A stretch of DNA of 7,947 nucleotides from AWTP1-13 sp039808585 (GTDB taxonomy: Bacteria > Pseudomonadota > Alphaproteobacteria > Rhizobiales > Hyphomicrobiaceae): contig JBDHTJ010000206.1 of NCBI GenBank assembly GCA_039808585.1, positions 1-7,947 on the forward strand, written 5' to 3'. Positions 1-5,894 of this stretch are shown here, one piece after another. The notes beneath the pieces are model-generated. The model had not been told where the DNA came from. It did not search any database and was given only the letters and a program-made list of their open reading frames with translations. The translations under genes and the position numbers were made by a program. The first letter of the stretch is position 1. Each line of letters begins with the position of its first letter.

Positions 1-352
1 TCAGGAATCCATCCGGATCGAAAGAAGAGTCGGCGCGCGCGATCTCCATCAGCCCGCTTGCTACCGCGGCATTTGCGCCGGCGATGGTCTTGACCCGCTC
101 CTCCACCACGGCGATGGGACGGGCTTCCTCGGCGGTCTTGGCCGGCACGTCTTCCCGATCCCGCCGGGGCAGGGTGATGACCTTGTCTTGGGCCGCCATC
201 GCCTCGCGCTGGGCTTCCTGCTGCGCCTTGTAGCGCTCAAAACGCCCTTCTTCGTCGCCCGTGCGGCGCCCAAGAACACTTCGCAGTTTCAAGAAGATGA
301 CAACCGCGATCACCAGGAAAACGAGTGTCGTTACGTTGAACGTGCCGTCCAT
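1..352 (-). CDS. Tim44-like domain protein, N-terminal part
   Basis: The minus-strand frame opens at the ATG at 352 and runs off the left edge, giving 117 codons with no stop. It begins MDGTFNVTTLVFLVIAVV, so residues about 8-24 form one N-terminal membrane anchor, followed by KLRSVLGRRTG and a charged linker rich in E, Q, R and K. A single helix followed by an LRSVLGRRTG-like motif is typical of alphaproteobacterial Tim44/TimA-type proteins, which are inner-membrane proteins related to the mitochondrial import motor subunit. The diagnostic C-terminal Tim44 domain lies outside the window, so the family call rests on the N-terminus and on the location beside fxsA and secB, a neighbourhood I know for this family. 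A second in-frame ATG at 388 would add 12 residues. I prefer 352 because it puts the helix near the N-terminus, but neither start has a good Shine-Dalgarno sequence. Confidence 0.75.
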   Translation of the reverse strand, partial: MDGTFNVTTLVFLVIAVVIFLKLRSVLGRRTGDEEGRFERYKAQQEAQREAMAAQDKVITLPRRDREDVPAKTAEEARPIAVVEERVKTIAGANAAVASGLMEIARADSSFDPDGFL

Positions 353-595
353 CGCCGTGCTTTCACGAAGAGCCTCTGGCAAATGCATATGGTTTGCCGG
401 ATAGTCGAGCACCAGCCCTGTAGGCACACGGGCTGAATTTTTTGCCTCGACGCCGGGAGCTACCGCCTCTATTGGGCGAACATTAGGCTATGACGGCGCC
501 GATTGAAAGCGGCATCCCCGGCACCCTCGCGCGCCCGCGGCCGGCCTTGCCACTCGTGATGCGGGCCGCACCGGTAGCCACTTGGAAAGGGCAGC
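353..595. promoter_or_regulatory. Divergent intergenic region, Tim44-like gene / fxsA
   Basis: This 243-base gap separates two divergent genes and so must carry promoters for both. I could not pick out a convincing -35/-10 pair on either strand. The only AT-rich patch is around 436-443 (a run of T). Open frames crossing this gap look like GC-rich noise. Confidence 0.4.
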
Positions 596-1123
596 ATGAT
601 CCGCTTGGGGATAGGCGTATTCTTCATTGTCCTGCCTTTCCTGGAGTTGATCCTCCTCGTCAAGCTCACCCATGCCTTGGGGTTCCTCTGGACGCTGACG
701 CTGATGGTTGCCTCTGCAGCCGCCGGTGGCATGGTGCTGGCGCGCCAGAGTGCCGCTTCCTTCCGGCAGGCGCTGGAGGCGGCAAGCCGCGGAGAGACCC
801 CACAGGATGCCGTTCTCGACGGCATGTTCCTGATGCTTGCCGGTATCTTGCTCGTTATCCCAGGTCTCCTCACCGACGCACTCGCCGTTCTGCTCCTTAT
901 TCCGCCTGTCCGACGCTGGATCGCACAGCAGACGATGCGGGGCCTCATTGTCACGGCCTCGGGTCCTGATCCCTACGCAGAGGCGGAGCCTGCCGCGCGC
1001 ACCAACCCCCGCCGCGACCCCTTCCGTGAGCCGGCGAGCCCACCGCGTGAAGGCCCGGTGATCGAAGGCGAGTTCCAGCGCCTTGATGAACGGACGCCCG
1101 GTTCCGGTCCCGAGCGGAGGTAG
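596..1123 (+). CDS. fxsA: FxsA family membrane protein
   Basis: This 175-residue protein has the FxsA fold pattern. A first hydrophobic segment (about residues 5-24) contains a conserved-looking Glu17, a second spans about 30-48, and a long hydrophobic region at about 76-105 contains PGLLTD (89-94) and ends IPPVR (102-106), the family signature. The tail is cytoplasmic-looking, rich in P, R and E, and ends with VIEGEF (155-160), a short motif I recall in alphaproteobacterial FxsA proteins. FxsA in E. coli is an inner-membrane protein whose overproduction relieves phage T7 exclusion by the F plasmid; its normal role is unknown. The start is supported by GGAAAGGG at 584-591, four bases before the ATG. 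It lies upstream of secB on the same strand with a 112-base gap, so co-transcription is possible but not certain. Confidence 0.9.
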   Translation: MIRLGIGVFFIVLPFLELILLVKLTHALGFLWTLTLMVASAAAGGMVLARQSAASFRQALEAASRGETPQDAVLDGMFLMLAGILLVIPGLLTDALAVLLLIPPVRRWIAQQTMRGLIVTASGPDPYAEAEPAARTNPRRDPFREPASPPREGPVIEGEFQRLDERTPGSGPERR

Positions 1124-1235
1124 ACCAGCGAACCGAAGCTGGCTTTGCACAAGCCCATCGCCCACATTGCCCCACGCCGTTTCGCGTGCTAGCGACGCCC
1201 GAACCGAAAAAACAAAGCCATTCGAGGAGCCTTCC

Positions 1236-1718
1236 ATGGCCGACGCAGTGAAGAGCGGAAACGGTGACGCCCCAGCTCAAGGCGGGATCGTGGTGCGCAT
1301 GGCTGGCCAATACATCAAGGATCTGTCGTTTGAGAACCCGAACGTGCGCCGCCTAATCGAGGCCCAGGGCGACAACCCGCGCATCGCGGTCGACATCAAC
1401 GTCGCCCCCAGCAAGCTGCCGATGAACAACCTCTACGAGGTGATCCTCAACTTCCAGGCCAAGGCCGAGAACAAGATCGGCATCATCTACGTTCTGGAGC
1501 TGAGCTACGGCGGCATCTATCAGATTGAGAATATGCCGGAGCCGAACCTCGACGCGTTCCTGCACATCAACTGCCCGTTCCTGCTCTTCCCCTACCTGCG
1601 CCGCCTCGTATCGGACATCACGCGCGAAGGCGGCTTCCCGCCGCTCCTTCTCGATCCCGTCGACTTCGCGCAGCTCTACGACCAGAAGCTTCAGCAGCAG
1701 CAGGCCAAGGCAAACTGA
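1236..1718 (+). CDS. secB: Protein-export chaperone SecB
   Basis: SecB is a cytosolic tetrameric chaperone that holds preproteins unfolded and hands them to SecA at the Sec translocon. The 160-residue product has the normal length. It contains QYIKDLSFENP (25-35), the first-strand signature, LELSYGGI (87-94), CPFLLFPYLRR (113-123) and GGFPPLLLDPVDF (132-144), all hallmarks of SecB, and ends in a Gln-rich tail. The ATG at 1236 is chosen over an upstream in-frame ATG at 1083 because GAGGAG at 1224-1229 sits six bases before it and because the family begins near here; the upstream start would overlap fxsA and add an unrelated segment. The gene converges on dnaQ, with a long hairpin just downstream. 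Proximity to a Tim44-like gene and fxsA is usual in alphaproteobacteria. Confidence 0.97.
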   Translation: MADAVKSGNGDAPAQGGIVVRMAGQYIKDLSFENPNVRRLIEAQGDNPRIAVDINVAPSKLPMNNLYEVILNFQAKAENKIGIIYVLELSYGGIYQIENMPEPNLDAFLHINCPFLLFPYLRRLVSDITREGGFPPLLLDPVDFAQLYDQKLQQQQAKAN

Positions 1719-1733
1719 CGGCTCCCGTTTCGC

Positions 1734-1771
1734 GCTGGGTTACGCAGCGCCTGCGGCGCCGCTAACCCAGC
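1734..1771. terminator. Hairpin between convergent secB and dnaQ
   Basis: The perfect 9-base arms GCTGGGTTA (1734-1742) and TAACCCAGC (1763-1771) enclose a second GC-rich stem, GCGCC/GGCGC. Together they make a long stem 16 bases after the secB stop and 9 bases beyond the dnaQ stop. The position and symmetry suggest a shared bidirectional terminator or 3'-end stabiliser. There is no T-run on either side, so it is not a textbook intrinsic terminator. Confidence 0.65.
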
Positions 1772-1779
1772 ATTCCTAC

Positions 1780-2499
1780 TCACCCCGTCTTTGCGGGTGG
1801 CTCAGCGGGCAGGAATTTCAACCAAAGCGGCTCCGCGCCCAGCGTCGCCACGAAGGCCTTGTGCGCAGCGGCCTGCTCTGGACTGACGCGCGAGGCCAGC
1901 GCAACCGGACGCTGACGCGCCTTGCGGGAAGCCGTGCGCGCCCGCACCTGCGTACCGCTCTTTTCCGCAAGGCCAAGCGTCGCCTGCCGCTCGCCCAGAA
2001 GCTCCACGTAGACCTGCGCGAGAAGCGCTGCATCCATCAGCGCGCCGTGCTTCGTACGCTTGGTGTTGTCGATGCCATAGCGCTTGCAAAGCGCATCGAG
2101 ACTGTTGGGCCCGGCCGGATGCTTGCGGCGCGCGATCTGAAGTGTGTCGACGATACGATGCGCCTCGACCAGCGGCTTCGCCAACCGCGCAAGCTCCGCA
2201 TTGATGAAGCCGAAGTCGAATGTGGCGTTGTGGGCAACGAGCGGCGCATCGCCGATGAACTCGAGGAATCCATCGCATACCGATGCGAACACCGGCTTGT
2301 CCTTGAGAAACTCGAACGTGAGCCCGTGCACAGCCACGGCATCGGGGTGCACGTCGCGCTCGGGGTTGATGTAGTGGTGGAACTCCCGCCCGGTGGGGAT
2401 GCGGTTCACGATCTCGATGCAACCGATCTCGATCAGCCGATCGCCGCGCGCAGGATCGAGCCCCGTGGTCTCGGTATCGAAGACGATCTCGCGCTGCAT
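1780..2499 (-). CDS. dnaQ: DNA polymerase III epsilon subunit (proofreading exonuclease)
   Basis: The product (239 residues) is the 3'-5' proofreading exonuclease of the replicative polymerase. All DEDDh catalytic positions are visible: Asp8 and Glu10 in VFDTETTG (ExoI), Asp95 in HNATFDFGFIN (ExoII), and His151 and Asp156 in KHGALMDA (ExoIII). SLDALCKRYGID precedes the third motif as in E. coli epsilon. The C-terminal part (about 175-239), basic then hydrophobic with PLWLKF, is where epsilon binds the alpha polymerase subunit. The ATG at 2499 is chosen because the family begins MxREIVxDTETTG; a longer open frame upstream reads into the coaE tail region and is not conserved. GGGAA lies about eight bases upstream. 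It is the last gene of the minus-strand operon, 44 bases after coaE. Confidence 0.96.
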   Translation of the reverse strand: MQREIVFDTETTGLDPARGDRLIEIGCIEIVNRIPTGREFHHYINPERDVHPDAVAVHGLTFEFLKDKPVFASVCDGFLEFIGDAPLVAHNATFDFGFINAELARLAKPLVEAHRIVDTLQIARRKHPAGPNSLDALCKRYGIDNTKRTKHGALMDAALLAQVYVELLGERQATLGLAEKSGTQVRARTASRKARQRPVALASRVSPEQAAAHKAFVATLGAEPLWLKFLPAEPPAKTG

Positions 2500-2543
2500 G
2501 AAGCGGTTCCCGAATTCAGCAACGCATGCACAGGAAGGAAAAA

Positions 2544-3161
2544 TCAGGCCCAGAAGCGCGCGAAGGCTGTTCCCTTGCGGCCTTTGAGCGACGCGATGAT
2601 GCCATCGACTTGAGCCTGTGTCTCCTCGATCGCCACCCCAGTGTCCACAACGAAATCGGCCTTTGCCCGCTTCTCGCTGTCGGTCATCTGTTTCGACAGG
2701 ATTTGCGCTAGCTTTTCGGCCGTCATGCCAGGGCGCGCAAGCACGCGCGCCCGCTGCATCTCCGGCGGCGCACTGACGACCATCGTCACGTCGACGCGCT
2801 CGTGCCCCTTCGTCTCGAACAGCAGCGGCACTTCGAGCACGGCCAGTTCGGCACCCTTCGCAGCCTCCGCTTGCAGCAGCGCCTGCTCGGCCTTGAAGAC
2901 CAGAGGATGCACGATCGCCTCGAGCCGCTTGAAATCCTCCGGATGCGCCAGCAGCCACTGCGCGAGTTTCTGCCGGTCCACATGCCCGTTGGCGGTCGTG
3001 CCGGGAAACGCGGCCTCGATCAGCGGCGCCGCTGCCCCGCCGTTGTAGAGCTTGTGCACTTCCGCATCGGCATCGATCACGGCAAGCCCCAGCGCGCGCA
3101 ACCGTTGCGCAACGGTGGATTTGCCCATGCCGATCGAGCCGGTGAGACCGATGATCAGCAT
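2544..3161 (-). CDS. coaE: Dephospho-CoA kinase
   Basis: CoaE catalyses the last step of coenzyme A synthesis, ATP-dependent 3'-phosphorylation of dephospho-CoA in the cytosol. The 205-residue length is typical. A Walker A loop, GSIGMGKST (8-16), opens the protein after a short strand. It is followed by VIDAD (28-32), where acidic residues act in catalysis and metal binding, LEAIVHP (80-86) and VPLLFE (111-116), both strong family signatures. The Q-x-x-D-x-x-K-R-x-x-A-D-x-V-x-D pattern typical of the C-terminal part is also present (KQMTDSEKRAKADFVVDTG). The ATG overlaps the aroE stop by one base (TGATG on the minus strand), and GGAGA at 3169-3173 lies seven bases upstream, so translation is probably coupled to aroE. 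Confidence 0.97.
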   Translation of the reverse strand: MLIIGLTGSIGMGKSTVAQRLRALGLAVIDADAEVHKLYNGGAAAPLIEAAFPGTTANGHVDRQKLAQWLLAHPEDFKRLEAIVHPLVFKAEQALLQAEAAKGAELAVLEVPLLFETKGHERVDVTMVVSAPPEMQRARVLARPGMTAEKLAQILSKQMTDSEKRAKADFVVDTGVAIEETQAQVDGIIASLKGRKGTAFARFWA

Positions 3162-4006
3162 CAGCGTGTCTCCAGATCGGCTACCACCAGCGCCCGCAAA
3201 TCGGGCGTAACCTCCGGCCTCACGCCAAACCAGCGCTCGAACCCCGGCACGGCCTGGTGCAGCAGCATGCCGAGCCCATCGACCACCGCAAGCCCCCTTG
3301 CCTTCGCGGCTGCCAGGAGTGGCGTCATCAAAGGCACGTAGACGATATCGGCCACCACCGCGTGGGGCGCCAGCAGCGCAACGTCGAGATCCAGCGGTGG
3401 ATTGCCCTTCATCCCCAGCGCCGTGGTGTTCACGACCAACGCGGCATCGCGGCAGCCGAGCGCGATATCCGCCCAGGCCACAGGCGCAACTCGTGGTCCG
3501 AAATGATTGGCCAGCACCTTAGCCTTGTCATAAGTGCGATTGACCACCCGCACCTCGGCAGCACCGTCTTGCAGCAGCGCATAGATGATGGCCCGCGCAG
3601 CGCCACCCGCACCAAGCACGCTGACCACCTTCCCAGCGCAGGAGAAGCCCGGCACCGTGGCCACCAGGTTGGCCATGAAACCGGCCCCATCCGTGCTTTC
3701 GGCAACAAGTGCATCGCCTTCGAGCCACAGCGTGTTCGCCGCGCCAACCGCTTCCGCTGCCGGCAGCCGCCGCTGCGCCAGCGCAAAGGCCCCTTCCTTG
3801 TGCGGGATCGTGACGTTGCAGCCAACGAACCCGCGCGCCTTCAACGACATAAGGAACTCCGCGAGATCCTCCGGCTTCACCGGCTCCCGCGTATAACTGC
3901 CAGCGATGCCATAGCGCTTGAGCCACGTGCCGTGGATCAGTGGCGAGCGGGAATGCGCGATCGGCCAGCCGATGACACAGGCACGTTTGAAATCAGCCCC
4001 CGTCAT
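3161..4006 (-). CDS. aroE: Shikimate dehydrogenase (NADP+)
   Basis: AroE reduces 3-dehydroshikimate to shikimate in aromatic amino acid synthesis. The 281-residue protein has the substrate-binding SRSPLIH (19-25), the catalytic Lys70 in NVTIPHK (64-70) and the catalytic Asp106 in STDGAGF (104-110). The NADP-binding half has GAGGAARA (132-139) and VNRT (155-158), where Arg and Thr favour NADPH over NADH. A GLGMLLHQA segment near the C-terminus matches the family. The start at 4006 overlaps the maf stop by four bases (ATGA), and a GGAG at 4017-4020 precedes it. A longer in-frame extension to 4237 reads back through the maf coding region and is rejected. It is third in the minus-strand operon. 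Confidence 0.97.
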   Translation of the reverse strand: MTGADFKRACVIGWPIAHSRSPLIHGTWLKRYGIAGSYTREPVKPEDLAEFLMSLKARGFVGCNVTIPHKEGAFALAQRRLPAAEAVGAANTLWLEGDALVAESTDGAGFMANLVATVPGFSCAGKVVSVLGAGGAARAIIYALLQDGAAEVRVVNRTYDKAKVLANHFGPRVAPVAWADIALGCRDAALVVNTTALGMKGNPPLDLDVALLAPHAVVADIVYVPLMTPLLAAAKARGLAVVDGLGMLLHQAVPGFERWFGVRPEVTPDLRALVVADLETR

Positions 4007-4620
4007 GCCTCGATCGCTCCAAGCCCGCGCAACCGGTCGAGAAGAGCCAGCAAGGGAAGTCCGATGATGGTGAAATGGTCCCCTTCGATCCGCTCGAAAA
4101 GCTGGATGCCCGGCCCCTCGATCTCGTAGCCGCCGACCGTCTGGCAGGCGCGGTGACCCATCCGCTGCAGATAATCCTCGAGGAAGCCGCTGGAGAACGC
4201 CCGCATCGTCATGCGTGCGATCTCCACATGTTTCCACACAACTTGTCCACTTGCGATCAACGCGATCCCCGAATGCAGCTCGTGCGTCCGCCCCCGCAAC
4301 TGCAGCAGCTGCTGCCGCGCCGCTTCTACCGTCTCGGCCTTGGATATCAAGGCCCCCTCGAGGCAGAGCACCTGATCGCAGCCGATCACCAGCGCATCAG
4401 GATGGTCGCGGCCCACAGCCTCCCCCTTGGCCACGGCCAGCGCCAACGCGACGTCCGAAGCCCCCACTGCTTTTCCACCTGTTCTCAGCGTGGTTTCCAG
4501 GCCCCGTTCGTCGATCTTCGCCGGCATCGCCTCGAACGCTAACCCGGCATCGCGCAGCATCTTTGCGCGGAAGGGGCTGCCCGAGGCGAGGATCAGGCGA
4601 CGCCCGGGCAGATCAGCCAT
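4003..4620 (-). CDS. maf: Maf family nucleotide pyrophosphatase
   Basis: Maf/YhdE/YceF proteins hydrolyse non-canonical or surplus nucleoside triphosphates to monophosphates; subgroup substrates include dTTP/UTP and 7-methyl-GTP. The 205-residue protein has the N-terminal LASGSPFRAKML (11-22), the catalytic-type aspartate Asp82 in GCDQVL (80-85), GRTHELHSG in the middle and GYEIEG...IEGDHFTIIGLPL near the end. GCDQV resembles the YceF type, whereas the YEIEGPG segment resembles the YhdE type, so I do not assign a substrate. The ATG at 4620 is supported by GGAGGAG at 4628-4634, seven bases upstream. It overlaps the end of the upstream regulator gene by eight bases, so coupling is likely. This maf/aroE/coaE/dnaQ order is a known alphaproteobacterial cluster. 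Confidence 0.95.
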   Translation of the reverse strand: MADLPGRRLILASGSPFRAKMLRDAGLAFEAMPAKIDERGLETTLRTGGKAVGASDVALALAVAKGEAVGRDHPDALVIGCDQVLCLEGALISKAETVEAARQQLLQLRGRTHELHSGIALIASGQVVWKHVEIARMTMRAFSSGFLEDYLQRMGHRACQTVGGYEIEGPGIQLFERIEGDHFTIIGLPLLALLDRLRGLGAIEA

Positions 4621-5470
4621 CCCCCGTCTCCTCCTCGCCGCGCTGCCGGCGCTCACGCGCATGCAGCAACGAGATGATGGTGGCGGCCGTTTCCTCCACC
4701 GACTTGCGCGTCACGTCGATCAGCGGCCAGCCGTACTTCCCGCACAACCGCCGCGAGTAGGCGATCTCGTTCGCGATCTGCGTCCGGTCGGTATATTCGT
4801 CCAGGTTGCGATCACCCAGCAGCTGCACCCGGTTGCGGCGAATTTCCGCGATACGCTCGGGACTTGCGATGAGCCCCACCACGAATGCCGAGTGCGGCTG
4901 GGTGAGATGCGACGGCAGCTCGATCGAAGGCACCAGCGGCAGGTTGGCGGTCTTGTAGCCGCGCTGGGCAAGATACACGCTCGTCGGCGTCTTCGACGTA
5001 CGCGAGATGCCCAGGATGACGATATCGGCGGTGTTCAGGTCCTGTGGCAGCTGCCCATCATCGTGCGCCATCGTGAAATTCAGCGCATCGATGCGCCTGA
5101 AATAGTCGGCATCGACAATGTGCTGTCCAGCCACCACCGGCGTCTGCGGCGCCCCCAGGTAGGACTCGAAGATGCTCATGATCGGCTGCAGCACATGCAG
5201 CGACGGCACCTTCAGCTCGCGACACCGGCGCTCGATCTCCTCGATTAGCTCGCGATTGACCACCGTATAGAGAACGATGCCCGGATTGGCCTCGACCTGG
5301 TCCAGCACCCGCTCCAGCTGGCGCGCCGTCCGCACCAATGGATGCACGTGCTCGATGGGCCGAACCTGCGAGTACTGCACCGCCGCGGCCTTAGCCATGG
5401 TGGTCAGCGTCTCCCCGGTCGCGTCGGAGATCAGATGCAGATGGAAGTAGCTTGCTGCGCGGTTGGGCAT
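4613..5470 (-). CDS. Pyruvate,phosphate dikinase regulatory protein (DUF299)
   Basis: Members are bifunctional kinase/phosphorylases: they use ADP to phosphorylate a threonine on pyruvate,phosphate dikinase (or PEP synthase), inactivating it, and reverse this by phosphorolysis. The 285-residue protein carries FHLHLISDATGETL (9-22), LQPIMSIFESYLG (94-106), RIDALNFTMAHDDGQ (126-140) and the P-loop-like GISRTSKTPTS (154-164), all strong family marks. Whether the target here is the dikinase or the synthase cannot be decided, so no symbol is given. It belongs to the RP001 family that borders oriC in Rickettsia and Caulobacter, and it heads the maf-aroE-coaE-dnaQ operon. The ATG at 5470 fits the conserved N-terminus, but no Shine-Dalgarno is visible: the bases just upstream form a DnaA-box-like sequence. 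Initiation may be weak or leaderless. Confidence 0.93.
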   Translation of the reverse strand: MPNRAASYFHLHLISDATGETLTTMAKAAAVQYSQVRPIEHVHPLVRTARQLERVLDQVEANPGIVLYTVVNRELIEEIERRCRELKVPSLHVLQPIMSIFESYLGAPQTPVVAGQHIVDADYFRRIDALNFTMAHDDGQLPQDLNTADIVILGISRTSKTPTSVYLAQRGYKTANLPLVPSIELPSHLTQPHSAFVVGLIASPERIAEIRRNRVQLLGDRNLDEYTDRTQIANEIAYSRRLCGKYGWPLIDVTRKSVEETAATIISLLHARERRQRGEEETGDG

Positions 5471-5471
5471 G

Positions 5472-5480
5472 TGTGGAAAA
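5472..5480 (-). promoter_or_regulatory. DnaA box (TTTTCCACA on minus strand)
   Basis: The plus-strand sequence TGTGGAAAA is the complement of TTTTCCACA, an 8 of 9 match to TTATCCACA and a full match to the relaxed TTWTNCACA. It ends two bases from the start codon of the regulator gene, occupying the place where that gene's ribosome-binding site would be. Confidence 0.65.
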
Positions 5481-5504
5481 GATCAGAGTTTCTCAACAGA
5501 GCCA

Positions 5505-5522
5505 AGCCCGGTCCCCCGGGTT
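5505..5522. repeat. Short GC-rich hairpin in the origin gap
   Basis: AGCCCGG (5505-5511) can pair with CCGGGTT (5516-5522), seven pairs including one G-T wobble, around a TCCC loop. It lies in the untranslated leader side of the regulator gene. I do not know its role; it could be chance in GC-rich DNA. Confidence 0.4.
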
Positions 5523-5768
5523 GCTGGCGGGAGGCGTTCCTTCGTCAACAGCTCACTCCACATCCTGACCCGGCGGGAGAGTTTTCGTGCCAATGAGGCC
5601 TCCCTGTGCGCAAAAGCGCGCTCCCCTCGTTGCCCGGATGCTTTACACAAGTTATGGGAGAAGCCCACCAGCAACACGAACCTCGAACCGTGTGCAGCGG
5701 CAGAGCCTTGCGCGGCCTTGTAGGTCGCCACCCCTGACGACGCCACATCTTTGCACCCATCCCTCCCG

Positions 5769-5787
5769 TCCGCACAACCGGTGCGGA
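5769..5787. repeat. Perfect 7-base inverted repeat with 5-base spacer
   Basis: TCCGCAC (5769-5775) and GTGCGGA (5781-5787) are exact complements around AACCG. The right arm runs into a GAATC site (5786-5790) and a TGTGCAGGA sequence (5791-5799) that is a weak DnaA-box match. It could be a protein-binding palindrome or a small hairpin in the candidate origin. Confidence 0.5.
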
Positions 5788-5820
5788 ATCTGTGCAGGAT
5801 CGAGAATTGCCGAATTCCAA

Positions 5821-5870
5821 CGCTTAAGAGTCATAAAAGTAAATTCAGACTCTTAGACTCTTAAATTGGA
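5821..5870. other. AT-rich block with GANTC repeats (possible unwinding element / hemE promoter)
   Basis: 34 of these 50 bases are A or T, in an otherwise GC-rich window. The block holds TTAAGAGTC (5824-5832) and its inverted copy GACTCTTAA (5856-5864), plus an adjacent direct copy GACTCTTAG (5848-5856), so an 8-base unit is repeated in tandem. Three GANTC sites (5828-5832, 5848-5852, 5856-5860) lie in it and a fourth is just upstream (5786-5790). GANTC is the target of the cell-cycle methylase CcrM of alphaproteobacteria. The block is 25 bases upstream of the hemE start, so it may combine origin unwinding with the hemE promoter, as in Caulobacter. That role is inferred. Confidence 0.6.
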
Positions 5871-5894
5871 AGATCGAGGCGGAAAACGAGATCG

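Larger units (their letters stand above)
5471..5894. other. oriC: Candidate chromosomal replication origin (oriC)
   Basis: This 424-base gap has no credible gene and lies between the RP001-type regulator and hemE, which are the genes flanking oriC in Caulobacter crescentus and Rickettsia. In the sequence I see a near-consensus DnaA box at 5472-5480 and weaker partial matches at 5554-5562 (ends TCCACA), 5605-5613 and 5791-5799 (start TGTG). There are inverted repeats at 5505-5522 and 5769-5787, and an AT-rich block at 5821-5870 with repeated GANTC sites. Both flanking operons point away from the gap. Only one DnaA box is strong, which is compatible with Caulobacter-type origins that rely on weak boxes. 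I found no clean CtrA site (TTAA-N7-TTAA); TTAA-N7-AAAA at 5824-5838 is a partial match. The location argument carries most of the weight; function is inferred. Confidence 0.78.

Noticed and set aside
488..1237. 249-codon minus-strand open frame opposite fxsA
   Set aside because: fxsA on the plus strand has the family signature and a good ribosome site; the antisense frame has no recognisable features.
1525..2613. 362-codon plus-strand open frame
   Set aside because: It runs out of secB in another frame and then antisense through dnaQ, whose catalytic motifs are intact on the other strand. The translation is arginine/leucine-rich with no recognisable domain: a GC-rich shadow.
3257..4129. 290-codon plus-strand open frame
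   Set aside because: Antisense to aroE and the end of maf, both of which have full family motifs. Composition (R, H, P rich) is that of an antisense shadow.
4427..5248. 273-codon plus-strand open frame
   Set aside because: Antisense to maf and the dikinase regulator; no family resemblance and no ribosome site seen.
5642..5670. Promoter with TTTACA as -35 in the origin gap
   Set aside because: No acceptable -10 hexamer lies 16-18 bases downstream on the plus strand.
5824..5838. CtrA binding site (TTAA-N7-TTAA)
   Set aside because: The sequence is TTAA-N7-AAAA; the second half-site has two mismatches, so it is noted as partial only.
5463..5856. Several 84-91 codon open frames in the origin gap on both strands
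   Set aside because: They overlap one another, lack clear ribosome sites, and show no domain or hydrophobic pattern. Open frames of this size are expected in GC-rich non-coding DNA.
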